Of a DNA stretch of 64,000 nucleotides, positions 1 to 8,729 are shown piece by piece (within the stretch, counting starts at the first letter, position 1; every line of letters starts with the position of its first letter). Position numbers and translations under genes: made by a program. The DNA is from an uncultured Aquimarina sp. (GTDB lineage: Bacteria > Bacteroidota > Bacteroidia > Flavobacteriales > Flavobacteriaceae). Where the stretch lies: positions 62,001-126,000 of the forward strand of contig CANLYR010000005.1 of the NCBI GenBank assembly GCA_947495425.1, read 5' to 3'. The notes below the pieces were generated by a model. That model made no database searches. It was not told where the DNA came from and worked only from the letters and a program-made list of their open reading frames with translations.

Positions 1-236
1 AACCCAACAAAACGAGTCTCTAGCGTGTACGAACCACTAGGTAGTGATAGGCTAAAGGTGCCGTCAAAATCACTTACCGTTCCCTTATCCTTAAGTTCAA
101 TAATCCGTAGTGTTGCACCGGGAATGGGATTGGCATCTGTATCCAAAACTATTCCTTTCAATTCACCCTGAGCACCACAGATTAGACTACATAAAAACAG
201 GAAAAACACCGATGTCTTTTTTCCAAAATTTTTCAC
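1..236 (-). CDS. TonB-dependent receptor, N-terminal part only (cut by window edge)
   Basis: The minus strand reads from a GTG at 236 (a TTG two codons upstream is also possible) into a signal peptide (VKNFGKKTSVFFLFLCSLIC, then GAQ) and a carboxypeptidase-regulatory-like beta domain (GELKGIVLDTDANPIPGATL, then SDFDGTFSLSLPSGSYTLE). That is the usual N-terminus of Bacteroidota TonB-dependent outer-membrane receptors; plug and barrel would lie beyond position 1. It is divergent from the PchR-like AraC gene at 352 and shares its promoter element with the siderophore biosynthesis operon, so I infer it is the receptor for that siderophore. Receptor identity rests on the N-domain and context only. 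Confidence 0.75.
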   Translation of the reverse strand, partial: MKNFGKKTSVFFLFLCSLICGAQGELKGIVLDTDANPIPGATLRIIELKDKGTVSDFDGTFSLSLPSGSYTLETRFVG

Positions 237-288
237 TGACAATTACAATTTTTCTTAAACAATTTAGTTAGATTTACAATATTATTTA

Positions 289-304
289 TATTTGATCTAA
301 ATAA
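289..304. promoter_or_regulatory. Inverted repeat TATTTGATCTAAATAA in receptor promoter
   Basis: Imperfect palindrome (arms TATTT/AAATA around GATCT) between the divergent receptor and AraC genes. The same 16 bases recur at 21185-21200, upstream of the siderophore biosynthesis operon. Being proximal to the minus-strand gene start in both places, it may be an iron-repressor operator or part of the core promoter; that role is inferred. Confidence 0.5.
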
Positions 305-341
305 ATATAATTGCAAAATTACTAGCTATAGAAAAAGAAAA

Positions 342-369
342 ATGACGTATTATGGATAAAAAAAGACGT
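342..369. promoter_or_regulatory. 28-bp regulatory element, copy 1
   Basis: Matches 26 of 28 bases of the element at 21236-21263. Each copy carries two GACGT half-sites exactly 21 bp apart (here starting at 344 and 365), i.e. two helical turns, as expected for tandem half-sites bound by an AraC-family protein. It lies 37 bp upstream (minus-strand sense) of the inverted repeat at 289-304. It overlaps the first codons of the AraC gene at 352, so it may also be used for autoregulation. Confidence 0.6.
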
Positions 370-1368
370 GAATTAACGTCGCTTAAAACCGAAAATTTAC
401 CTAAAAAAAACACATGTGCTTTATCCACAATTTCTCGATTAGTAACCGCCCAGGAACACTGCGGTATTATCTCAAAAAAGTATAGGTTTTTGGAACACTG
501 CGGCATTGGGTATTTTGATTCATATCGTTTTGATGGCTTATATGTTGGGGTTTTTGATGTGCTATTAAAAAAAGATATTCATATTGAAGGACATCTGGAT
601 ACCGATTTTCTTGAGTTGTCATTCCTTATTGAAGGTGAGCAAATCATCAAGATTGATGGGATTTCTAATGATCTGGTCTATGAAAGCCAAGAAAGCTATC
701 TCGTCTTTCTTTCTGATGTTAGCGGTTCTATTTCATATTACAAACGCAAGCGACTAAAAGAGATAAAAATCAGGATGGATCATCGTTTTATTCAAAAACA
801 CCGGCTTAACGAAGCTTATGATATTAAGGATCGATATTCGCTGGTAAAAGTTCAGAAAAACTTTGTTAAACCGCTATGCACAAAAACACAAGAAATACTC
901 TCAGAAATTTTATCAGATACACGCAAAGGAATCCTTAAACGATTGTTTCTGGAATCTAAAGCCCTTGAACTAATTACGTTACAACTAGACACAAAATCAA
1001 CAGACACTATAGAGAAAACAAATCAGGTTGATAATCTGGTTAAGAAATTATATACGATACAACATATTATTGCCAAAGATCTTTCTGTACAATACTCTAT
1101 ACAACAATTAGCAAGACAGATCGGAGTCAATGATTTTGTAATAAAAAAAGAGTTTAAACGTGTATTTGGTAAAACGATTTTCGAATATGCTATTGCACTA
1201 CGAATGAATAAGGCAAAACAACTTTTGAATCATAGTAAAAAACCTATTTATGAAATCTCGGAGCTGGTAGGGTATAAAAACTCAACACATTTTACGGCAG
1301 CGTTCAAAAAAATAGAGGGGACTACTCCAAAAAAATATAGGGATGCATCAGGAATCGAAAAGATATAG
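352..1368 (+). CDS. AraC-family transcriptional regulator (PchR-like, siderophore regulon)
   Basis: 338 residues. The C-terminal ~100 residues form the double helix-turn-helix of AraC proteins (YSIQQLARQIGVNDFVIKKE for the first HTH; YEISELVGYKNSTHFTAAFK for the second, ending in P-KKYR). The N-terminal ~200 residues are a ligand-sensing domain like that of PchR-type siderophore regulators. It is divergent from a receptor gene and probably controls that receptor and the operon starting at 21175 through the shared 28-bp element. ATG 352 lies inside that element; no other in-frame ATG occurs before about residue 139, so either the element overlaps coding sequence or a non-ATG start is used. An EHCGI...YRF segment is repeated 13 codons apart near residues 36-60. 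Confidence 0.85.
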   Translation: MDKKRRELTSLKTENLPKKNTCALSTISRLVTAQEHCGIISKKYRFLEHCGIGYFDSYRFDGLYVGVFDVLLKKDIHIEGHLDTDFLELSFLIEGEQIIKIDGISNDLVYESQESYLVFLSDVSGSISYYKRKRLKEIKIRMDHRFIQKHRLNEAYDIKDRYSLVKVQKNFVKPLCTKTQEILSEILSDTRKGILKRLFLESKALELITLQLDTKSTDTIEKTNQVDNLVKKLYTIQHIIAKDLSVQYSIQQLARQIGVNDFVIKKEFKRVFGKTIFEYAIALRMNKAKQLLNHSKKPIYEISELVGYKNSTHFTAAFKKIEGTTPKKYRDASGIEKI

Positions 1369-1405
1369 TTTTTACCATCCTTTGAATTTACTGGGATAAA
1401 TGGTA

Positions 1406-1494
1406 TTATATAATTGCTTTAGCTTTTCGAGACTGTGCTTTTGCTAAAATTTCCATTTTGCAGAGATCAAACTGCTTCATTTTTATACAAAAAA
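1406..1494 (-). pseudogene. Decayed 3' fragment of an rpfF-like crotonase gene
   Basis: The minus strand reads in one frame CIKMKQFDLCKMEILAKAQS followed by RKAKAII and a stop at 1406. This aligns with the C-terminus of the intact crotonase at 10210-11061 (CMKIGKFDLRKMEILVHAQS, then RKGK). DNA identity over about 75 bp is roughly 70 percent by eye. The fragment is cut exactly where the PepSY gene stop codon begins (1495). It is too short to be functional and marks a past rearrangement. Confidence 0.75.
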
Positions 1495-3078
1495 TTAACC
1501 CAACCGTTTGTAATTTAACGAAGTTACCTTTTTACTTTTTAAATAAAATAAAGAAATCAATATCCCAATTATTCCTGTACAAAGCCAAACTATATCGACG
1601 CTAAAAATATGATATTGTTTGTTGGCTAATGCTTTCCATATCCAATCTCCTGTAACAACACCATTGGTTGCTGGTATCAGAAGTGCAAGAACTCCACCTA
1701 TTAATAGATAGTTTTTATTAAGCTTTTCAAAATCATTCCAAAACAATCCTACTAAAATTAGTAATAGCCAGCCTCCAAAAAAAACAGTATTTACTATATG
1801 TATACGACCAATTGTTTCAATTGGCACCAGTTTGTTGGCTAAAAAGATAAGAGCCGTTGCAGGAAAAAGGCTTAGACATATTGCCAAATACACTTTGGTA
1901 GTACGATGATGAAATCGTTTTTGTTTATCTGTATATTTTGAATTATCCCTAGCTTTCTTCCAAATAAGAATACCACTCAGAATAATAAAGCAGGTAATCA
2001 TGGACAGTATAAAGTAGATGATTTTTAATAAAATACCACCAAAGGTGGCAAAGTGAAGTTTGGTTAATAAATTATAAATAGTTTGACTATACGTTTTCTT
2101 ATTCGGAACAATTTGTTTTACTAATTCTCCAGTTTTCATGCTATATACAAACAGCCCATCTCCGATGATACCTTCTCCATCATCTACAGCAAATGTTGCC
2201 ATAGCATCTACTCTACCATAGTTTAATGTCACTACATTTCTAACTGTAAAATCTGAATAATTAGCCTGAACATCCAGGAGTAGTTCATCTATTGTTTTAT
2301 GGTCTGAAGCAGGCGCATTTACATCTATTTCTAAGGTGCGATCAGGGCGGATATTTTCAAAAATAGCAGTACTGTCTCCATCAAAAAGAAATATTACGCT
2401 AGGTGCTAACAATAATGTCAATAACCCGAAAAATGCACCAGTTATGGCATAAACAACCTGAAATGGCAATCCAATGACCCCTAAAACTGTATGCGCGTTG
2501 GTCCAAATTTGTTTCCACTTCCCTTTGGCCGTAAATCCATAAAATTTAGTCACAAGATTTTTCCAATGAACCAAAACACCGGTAACGATTGCAAATAGAA
2601 AAAAAATCGATACTAAACCAGATATCCATATCCCCAAAGCAGGAATTTGATCAAAAAAATGTAGATGGTACATAGTGTCTCCAACAGTAGTTAAAGGCTC
2701 TTCTGATTTAACAACATCAAAATCAACGGGATTTACAAGAGCATGAAATCTAGAAGTAGTACTATCTGTTTCTAACACACTACCATAAACCTGAATAAAA
2801 GGAATACTTTCATTAGGGAGTACAAAAGTTAACTGATCTTCTTTTTTAAAACTTGGATGCGACTTTTCTATACTTTTTATTGCATTTTCAAAGTTAACTG
2901 TATCGGGAGTTTCAAAACGAGCATTAGGATTTTCCCATTTATATATTTCATTTTTAAAAAGAGCAACGGCTCCTGCATAAAAAATAACAAACAATGCAAA
3001 ACTAATCACAATACCTGCTACGGTATGTGTATGAAACATGATATTATGCGCTCTCTTGTTTAAAGACTTCAATTTCAT
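1495..3078 (-). CDS. PepSY-TM inner-membrane protein (ferric-siderophore/heme reductase type)
   Basis: 527 residues with about eight membrane helices: one at 17-40 after a THTVAG motif, others near 150-172, 198-225, 350-373, 393-415, and three at the C-terminus. Two periplasmic PepSY-like stretches lie between the first helices and at about 250-330. Conserved histidines (FHTHTVAG, MYHLHFFD, HHRTTK) suit heme-dependent electron transfer. This is the FoxB/FpvG/PiuB/XusC family, which releases iron from imported siderophores by reduction. It is the last gene of the minus-strand operon starting at 8543 and overlaps the preceding gene by 4 bp (ATGA), indicating translational coupling. Confidence 0.85.
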   Translation of the reverse strand: MKLKSLNKRAHNIMFHTHTVAGIVISFALFVIFYAGAVALFKNEIYKWENPNARFETPDTVNFENAIKSIEKSHPSFKKEDQLTFVLPNESIPFIQVYGSVLETDSTTSRFHALVNPVDFDVVKSEEPLTTVGDTMYHLHFFDQIPALGIWISGLVSIFFLFAIVTGVLVHWKNLVTKFYGFTAKGKWKQIWTNAHTVLGVIGLPFQVVYAITGAFFGLLTLLLAPSVIFLFDGDSTAIFENIRPDRTLEIDVNAPASDHKTIDELLLDVQANYSDFTVRNVVTLNYGRVDAMATFAVDDGEGIIGDGLFVYSMKTGELVKQIVPNKKTYSQTIYNLLTKLHFATFGGILLKIIYFILSMITCFIILSGILIWKKARDNSKYTDKQKRFHHRTTKVYLAICLSLFPATALIFLANKLVPIETIGRIHIVNTVFFGGWLLLILVGLFWNDFEKLNKNYLLIGGVLALLIPATNGVVTGDWIWKALANKQYHIFSVDIVWLCTGIIGILISLFYLKSKKVTSLNYKRLG

Positions 3079-3359
3079 AATTTAAAAAAAACGATAACAG
3101 CTATACAAATAACAATAATTAAAAGCATCCAGCTCCAAACTTTCCATCCATTTTTCGATAGAAATGCAAAAATCATAAAACCTACCCAAATAAAAAATGT
3201 ACTATACCCAGCAGTTAGAACCAATGCAGATTTATTTACTAAAACAGCACCTATTGCAATATGGATGAGTATAGATGCAATATACCCTCCCAGAATAGCA
3301 GCCGATATCTTTAGCCATCGTTGTCCATTACTTGATAAATATTTTGTATTTGCAGGCAT
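3075..3359 (-). CDS. Small membrane protein, DUF3649-like
   Basis: 94 residues with three predicted helices (ISAAILGGYIASILIHIAIG; LVLTAGYSTFFIWVGFMIFA; WSWMLLIIVICIAVIVFF). Small DUF3649 membrane proteins typically sit between a DUF3325 protein and a PepSY-TM protein in ferric-siderophore utilisation operons, and this gene has exactly that position. It overlaps the PepSY gene by 4 bp and starts 3 bp after the preceding gene. I infer a role as accessory subunit of the PepSY reductase; family assignment is by topology, length and order. Confidence 0.6.
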   Translation of the reverse strand: MPANTKYLSSNGQRWLKISAAILGGYIASILIHIAIGAVLVNKSALVLTAGYSTFFIWVGFMIFAFLSKNGWKVWSWMLLIIVICIAVIVFFKL

Positions 3360-3362
3360 ATT

Positions 3363-3680
3363 TCAAATAAAATAGTTAATTACCATACTTAACAGGCCAA
3401 TACTACCAAATAGATATATAAAATTTCTATGTATTGGCAAAGCTATAACAAGAAGGCTTATAGTCAAAAGTAATGCTGCCAAAAACACTATAACTCCTGT
3501 AGCAATATCATATTGATGGCTAAACAAAAACGCCGAAATCGCTAATAAGACATATCCAAAAATCCTTGTTAATACAATATTCCTTGATAATAAGTTCTGA
3601 AGATAAATTAAATTCTCAGGAAAATATTTAGATTTTCCATAAAGCAGAAGACTTCCCATGAATACTGTAGCTATAGCCAT
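3363..3680 (-). CDS. Small membrane protein, DUF3325-like
   Basis: 105 residues from ATG 3680; a TTG three codons upstream (3689) is possible but less likely. Three or four hydrophobic helices, with a short basic loop (GKSKYFPENL) after the first, fit the DUF3325 family (~105 residues) found upstream of DUF3649 and PepSY-TM genes in siderophore operons. Probably an accessory part of the iron-release complex in the inner membrane. No catalytic motif is visible. Confidence 0.6.
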   Translation of the reverse strand: MAIATVFMGSLLLYGKSKYFPENLIYLQNLLSRNIVLTRIFGYVLLAISAFLFSHQYDIATGVIVFLAALLLTISLLVIALPIHRNFIYLFGSIGLLSMVINYFI

Positions 3681-3709
3681 AATAAGCAATATTTATTTAC
3701 TATAAATGT

Positions 3710-4888
3710 TTAAAATTTAAACTCGACATCATCAATAAAACTAACAGAATCATTAATAATTATAGGATTTGGAGCGAGGAAATAAGGTGTATTTGACATT
3801 ATGAATATAAGTTTATCTGGAATCACATCATTTTGAATAACAGTTACCGAAGCCGAAAATGCTGTATACGATGCTGCATCTGGAAAAACACTATCGACAG
3901 TCGCTACAACTTCGTCTACACCTGTAGCTTCATTAAACTTTGTCATTACCGCATATACTTTAAACCCACCAGAAAATGTTGCTGTTTCTCCTGGTGCTAA
4001 TTTACCATTTGGTGTACATTCTTCATTATTAAATACTGTATCCGGACCACTACTATGTTTGTAAAATCCATCTATTGAAGTGGGAACAGCGTTAAAGTTA
4101 AAAGCAACAGGAAGTGCATCAAAGAAACCTGTTTCGGGTTTAAAAATACCCACAAAACCAACGGCGCTATTAAATCCATTTTCTAATTTGATAGCAGAGC
4201 TTCCAGAATTTGCATCGGTCGTTGATGTTACCCAAAATGGATCTGGAGATTGAAATGTATCATCAGTTGTTGCCCATCCTATAGGTCTATTATTTCCACT
4301 AAATGATGAAGTCGTTCCTGCACCGTCTCCATCTATTAAACAAGTAGTACCATTAAAAGAATTGGTAGAAAAACTATATTCAAAAACGTCTAAACTTTGC
4401 ACGCCAAAATCTTCAAATCCCCCATTTACAAGTCCTATTGGTATCACTGTATCATCTGAATCATCAAGATAATCAGGTGTCCCGTCATTATCCATATCAT
4501 CATTGGTAGGATCGCCATCTCCATTTTGATCTTCAGCTATTGTATTAATACCATCACCATCGTCATCAACATCTAGATAATTAGGAGTTCCATCATTGTC
4601 TGTATCTAGCGTAGCTCCTTCTGCTTTTGTATCAATGCTATCACCATCGTCATCGGTATCTTTGTAATTTGCGATTCCGTTACCATCAGTATCATCATTT
4701 TCAAAGTTACCATCATTATTAAGGTCTTCGTCTTTATTTAATATCCCATCTGCATCCTCATCTGCATCTGGATTTATAGCTAGCTCCTGTGATTGTGGAG
4801 TATCATTGTCATCATCAGAACAATTCGTTGTTATTAGCATGGTTGTAAACAATGCAATAGATAAGGTTAAAAATTTTAATTTTTTCAT
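3710..4888 (-). CDS. Asp-rich lipoprotein with thrombospondin type 3-like calcium repeats
   Basis: The start is taken at ATG 4888, which gives a clean lipoprotein signal ending LITTNC (Cys23); upstream in-frame codons would add a charged stretch. Residues ~40-145 carry repeated DxDxDG motifs ([44 protein letters not shown]) typical of TSP3 calcium-binding linkers. The remaining ~245 residues form an unrecognised, probably beta-rich domain with few cysteines. It lies in the Xus-like operon between the DUF4374-like lipoprotein (34 bp gap) and the DUF3325-like gene. Likely a surface-exposed accessory to the receptor; substrate unknown. Confidence 0.7.
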   Translation of the reverse strand: MKKLKFLTLSIALFTTMLITTNCSDDDNDTPQSQELAINPDADEDADGILNKDEDLNNDGNFENDDTDGNGIANYKDTDDDGDSIDTKAEGATLDTDNDGTPNYLDVDDDGDGINTIAEDQNGDGDPTNDDMDNDGTPDYLDDSDDTVIPIGLVNGGFEDFGVQSLDVFEYSFSTNSFNGTTCLIDGDGAGTTSSFSGNNRPIGWATTDDTFQSPDPFWVTSTTDANSGSSAIKLENGFNSAVGFVGIFKPETGFFDALPVAFNFNAVPTSIDGFYKHSSGPDTVFNNEECTPNGKLAPGETATFSGGFKVYAVMTKFNEATGVDEVVATVDSVFPDAASYTAFSASVTVIQNDVIPDKLIFIMSNTPYFLAPNPIIINDSVSFIDDVEFKF

Positions 4889-4922
4889 TATTTCAATACT
4901 TTTTATTTGACTATTCTTTACT

Positions 4923-6188
4923 TTAATTTTCTTCGATTTCATAAAAACCATAAATAATACCTCCAGTAATTACATTGGTAACCAACTCAGCAGTATTTGT
5001 AGAAGGATCCGTTTCATAAATCGCACTAATTCCTTCATCTGGATTATATACATTAAGTTGTACTTTACCTCTATAGTTATATGCCATACCAGAGGTAAGC
5101 CCAACATTTCTAGGAATGCCCTGGACTAATTGAGCAGTTTGATTGTTAAGATCTAATTTTGCCCAACGCATTAGAGGTTTATTAACTAAGTCATTAGGGG
5201 TTACTGGTTCTTCCATTAATACATTAGTATATGCAATACCATTACCTACATATAAAAAACCAGAATTTACAATAGTAGTAGCAGACGACTCAGTGATCTG
5301 GTTTTGAGGTATAAATTCATAATCTGGATCAAAATCATCACTATCAGCAGGTATTTTTAGAATTTTGGCAGGCGTTGGTGTCCCTGATTCCAGGCTTAAT
5401 CCACCTTGAGTGGACAAATATAAATTCCCTTCTTCATCAACAATATTATTATTAAACCTCAAAAATGGTTGCCCCGGATATTTCGTACCTTCTTTGAAAA
5501 TATTCTTTATAAAAGTATCCGTATCGGTGTCAATTACGGCTACGATACTTCCCACGTCACTTTGATATAAAAATGGAGGAAATGAAAATCCAGTATAAAA
5601 ACAAGCATACAATCGATTTCCTCGTATATAAAAATCATTATATTGATTTGAAGCATTATTAGGTATTGAGAATGCTTGTGACATATTAATTTCACTAATC
5701 CTTTCAAAGGTAGTAGGATTAAATACCTGAATATTAAGTGTGTTAAAATCTATATAATATCCTTTTTCTTCATTTAAGAAAGCGACAGCAGATCCTCCAC
5801 CGAATGTTTGAATAATATCTTTGTCATCTCTGGTTACTGGCACTTTTTCTTTAGACAAAAAAACTCGCTGATACCCTGGACCACTTAAAAGCTTTTGTTG
5901 ATTTACTACATAACTCCTAAAAGAAACACCTCCTGAAATAGCAGGAAAAGCCAACGTTGTTGGCAAAGAAGGAATATCCAAGGTGCCTTCTGGAAATTCG
6001 TCAAACCCGGTTATAAAGCCACTGGAAGAAGAACCGCTTCTGGTAAAAAGCATGTAATCTTTCTCGAGTGTTGGTTCTCCAAAAGAAAAATTAGTTTCAC
6101 CACTAATTGGAATAGCATCATCTGTAGCACACGATAATGTTGATACTAGTATACATATTGATATAATATATTTATAGCTTTTCATCAT
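4923..6188 (-). CDS. DUF4374-like surface lipoprotein (XusB-like)
   Basis: 421 residues with a type II signal peptide ([13 protein letters not shown], Cys at ~19-20) and beta-propeller-like sequence throughout. The pattern resembles DUF4374 proteins, which include the Bacteroides xenosiderophore-binding lipoprotein XusB. Its ATG (6188) directly follows the receptor stop codon (6189-6191), so the two are almost certainly co-translated, as xusA and xusB are neighbours. Two adjacent ATGs (6188, 6185) are possible starts. Predicted to capture a ferric ligand at the cell surface for the receptor at 6189-8543. The DUF4374 assignment is by resemblance and context. Confidence 0.7.
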   Translation of the reverse strand: MMKSYKYIISICILVSTLSCATDDAIPISGETNFSFGEPTLEKDYMLFTRSGSSSSGFITGFDEFPEGTLDIPSLPTTLAFPAISGGVSFRSYVVNQQKLLSGPGYQRVFLSKEKVPVTRDDKDIIQTFGGGSAVAFLNEEKGYYIDFNTLNIQVFNPTTFERISEINMSQAFSIPNNASNQYNDFYIRGNRLYACFYTGFSFPPFLYQSDVGSIVAVIDTDTDTFIKNIFKEGTKYPGQPFLRFNNNIVDEEGNLYLSTQGGLSLESGTPTPAKILKIPADSDDFDPDYEFIPQNQITESSATTIVNSGFLYVGNGIAYTNVLMEEPVTPNDLVNKPLMRWAKLDLNNQTAQLVQGIPRNVGLTSGMAYNYRGKVQLNVYNPDEGISAIYETDPSTNTAELVTNVITGGIIYGFYEIEEN

Positions 6189-8543
6189 TTATTGAATTGT
6201 GTATCTTAGTTTCATATTAAAATTAGTCCCTGGACGTTGCACACGAAAATTATCATAAGCATCATCATTAAAAATATTATTAGCTTTTGCAGAAAAACTC
6301 CATTTTTGATTAGCGGTTATATATACTGCTTCAAACGAGTTGATGTGTTGTGCAGGAACAAAATTGGCTACATTCTCATTGGCGTTTGCTTCGCGGATGG
6401 AGGAAAATTTATCAATAAAATCATAGAAATAAGAAACACTTAATTTATCATTTTTTACCAGGAGGTTGCTCATGTCGTAAGTAGCATCAAAACTCAAGAA
6501 AAAAGATGGAATATTAGGAACTCTGGTACCTATTAAATCCTGATCAGCTTTTACTAATGCACTCTGAATTATAATATCTTGATAAGTCGCAGCAAAATTT
6601 ATACGCATAGATTGTAATGGTTTTACTGAAATGTAACCATCAATCCCTATTATTTCTACCTCTTCTTCATTAAAAAACTGAGCAAGATCAAAACCTGAAG
6701 CTAATAGAACGATACGATCACGCTGATACCTGTAAAATCCATTTAACTCCACAGCCACTGGAATAGTGCTAAACATGTTGGCTTTATATGATGCTCCTAG
6801 ATTATAGTTATCGCTCTGCTCGGGTCTTAGCGTAATATTTGATCGTATCGTGGTTTGATTTCCAAATAGCTCTGCTTCTTCAGGTAATCGATACGCATAT
6901 TCATAAGACCCTCTTAGAAAAAAATCATTTGTAAATGAATATTTCAATGCTGCGTTGCCTCCGTGATAATTATTAGAAGTATTCTGTCGTTCAAATTCTT
7001 GATCAATTACGTTCTCAAGACTTGTTGCATCTGCTATATACGTATAGTTTTTATATGTAGTGATCGTTTCTATTGCACTATCAAACCATTTTGCACTCCA
7101 CTCAACACCAGCATAATTTTGCTGTAATGCTGCAGGAAACCTAAAAGGATCATCTTGTGCTGCAATTAATTCATTACTACCTTTTCTATGTTGATCTATA
7201 AACAGGTTACTTATAGTTAATTTCTGTGATGGATTGAATGCATAGGAAACTGTAGTTCTTTGTAAAAAAATTTCATTATCAATAGATATTTTAGCAGCAC
7301 CACCTAACAAATCTGCACCAATATTGTTGGGTGTGTCTAAACGTTCTCCAAACCAATTGTAAAAAAAAGCAGTAGAGTCCGTAACTTTTTCTTCATACAC
7401 TCCAAAATTGGTTTTGGTTTTAATTTGAAGCTTATCATCTCGTGAATGAATCGTATAATCAACACTACCCGTAAAACCATCTTTGGTATTAAAAATATCT
7501 CCTGCCGGCCGCACCGGATTAAAAACTATCCCTGTTTGGACCTCATCATAAACCGTGTTATATATAAATGATACTTTTAATTCTTTTGCCCATGGCTTAT
7601 CTCTTATTCCTGTATAGAATTCTGCAAAATAAGACCGGTACAAATCATTAAACCGTTCAACTTCGATTGTCTTTTCTGCCTGTCGTGTTTCTTCATTAAA
7701 ACCTTGTGCATCTATCTTGTAATTATTGTCTGCATAGTTTAGAAAGAAATTACTACCAATAAAAACGTCATTATCTGATAAATAGAACATATTTACTGAA
7801 GGGCGATGCGTGTTAAATGATCCAAACTGATACGTAACGTCAATATAAGTGTCTTTAAATTTTTTGGGCACAATATTTATTCCTCCGCCCAGTGCATCGG
7901 TGCCAACATCTAATGGTGTAACACCTCTATAGATATCAATTCTTTCGATTTGGTTGACTGGTAAATTGTTGATATCAAGTCCTGCAGCTAGAAATTTTAT
8001 GGGTAGACCATCAAAGTAACGCCTGATTGCATTTCCTTGCGAGCCTTGTATAGATATATTAACTTCACTCCCCAGACCACCAGATTGACGCACTCTTACC
8101 CCATTTGATCTATCTAGTAAACTGGCCGCATCAATATTCAAATTTTGAAATAGCTGCGCATCAATAGAAGATACTGCTAGAGGCTGTTCATTAATTATTC
8201 TTACTTGGGATTTACTCTCTAAAACGATCTCCTCCAGGCTTTCTGTATTAAAAAGCAATACTATTTCTATCATAATAGATGATCTTTTAGACAAATCAAC
8301 CGTTTTCTTGATAGTTTTATAACCCATAGAACTCAATACTAATGTATGGGATATATTTTTTAATCCTTCGATAGTAAAAGACCCATTTTCATCAGAAACA
8401 GCATACTTGGTTGTTCCTTCGACTATGATATTTACATAAGGTATTGGTGATTTATTTTGACCTACAATCCTACCTGTAATTTTTGATTGCGAAAACGACT
8501 GACTACATACAATCATAAAAATGATTGAAAAATATTTTTTCAA
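6189..8543 (-). CDS. TonB-dependent outer-membrane receptor (Xus-like operon)
   Basis: 784 residues: signal peptide (KKYFSIIFMIVCSQSFSQ), carboxypeptidase-like domain ~20-100 (ITGRIVGQNKSPIPYVNIIV), plug ~115-225 (VRVRQSGGLGSEVNISIQGS; IERIDIYRGVTPLDVGTDAL), then a beta barrel ending in an aromatic-rich strand (NFNMKLRYTIQ). The best start is a TTG at 8543; the next in-frame ATG is codon 10, inside the signal peptide. First gene of a six-gene minus-strand operon ending at 1495. With the DUF4374-like lipoprotein and PepSY protein it matches the XusABC layout. Likely regulated by the divergent AraC gene at 8730. Confidence 0.9.
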   Translation of the reverse strand: MKKYFSIIFMIVCSQSFSQSKITGRIVGQNKSPIPYVNIIVEGTTKYAVSDENGSFTIEGLKNISHTLVLSSMGYKTIKKTVDLSKRSSIMIEIVLLFNTESLEEIVLESKSQVRIINEQPLAVSSIDAQLFQNLNIDAASLLDRSNGVRVRQSGGLGSEVNISIQGSQGNAIRRYFDGLPIKFLAAGLDINNLPVNQIERIDIYRGVTPLDVGTDALGGGINIVPKKFKDTYIDVTYQFGSFNTHRPSVNMFYLSDNDVFIGSNFFLNYADNNYKIDAQGFNEETRQAEKTIEVERFNDLYRSYFAEFYTGIRDKPWAKELKVSFIYNTVYDEVQTGIVFNPVRPAGDIFNTKDGFTGSVDYTIHSRDDKLQIKTKTNFGVYEEKVTDSTAFFYNWFGERLDTPNNIGADLLGGAAKISIDNEIFLQRTTVSYAFNPSQKLTISNLFIDQHRKGSNELIAAQDDPFRFPAALQQNYAGVEWSAKWFDSAIETITTYKNYTYIADATSLENVIDQEFERQNTSNNYHGGNAALKYSFTNDFFLRGSYEYAYRLPEEAELFGNQTTIRSNITLRPEQSDNYNLGASYKANMFSTIPVAVELNGFYRYQRDRIVLLASGFDLAQFFNEEEVEIIGIDGYISVKPLQSMRINFAATYQDIIIQSALVKADQDLIGTRVPNIPSFFLSFDATYDMSNLLVKNDKLSVSYFYDFIDKFSSIREANANENVANFVPAQHINSFEAVYITANQKWSFSAKANNIFNDDAYDNFRVQRPGTNFNMKLRYTIQ

Positions 8544-8729
8544 AACTGACTAATGTTTTAATTTAGACTCGTTAAAAATAACGAATTGATTTGCGAATTT
8601 ATTCTATACTAAAAAGTTTAGAGTCCTAAAAATGGTATTTTACCTTTTTTGATACTTCAAAAATTTAATTAGTTGGATATTTTTCTAATAATTCCTGAGA
8701 CGATTAATTTTTTTAGATAGTATTGTGCT
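8544..8729. promoter_or_regulatory. Divergent promoter region between receptor and membrane AraC gene
   Basis: 186 bp, very AT-rich. It holds a perfect short inverted repeat CGTTA-AAAA-TAACG at 8570-8583 and TTTAG-AGTC-CTAAA at 8617-8630. Either may be an operator for iron control or for the AraC protein encoded to the right. No convincing TTG/TAnnTTTG pair was found for either gene. Confidence 0.4.
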
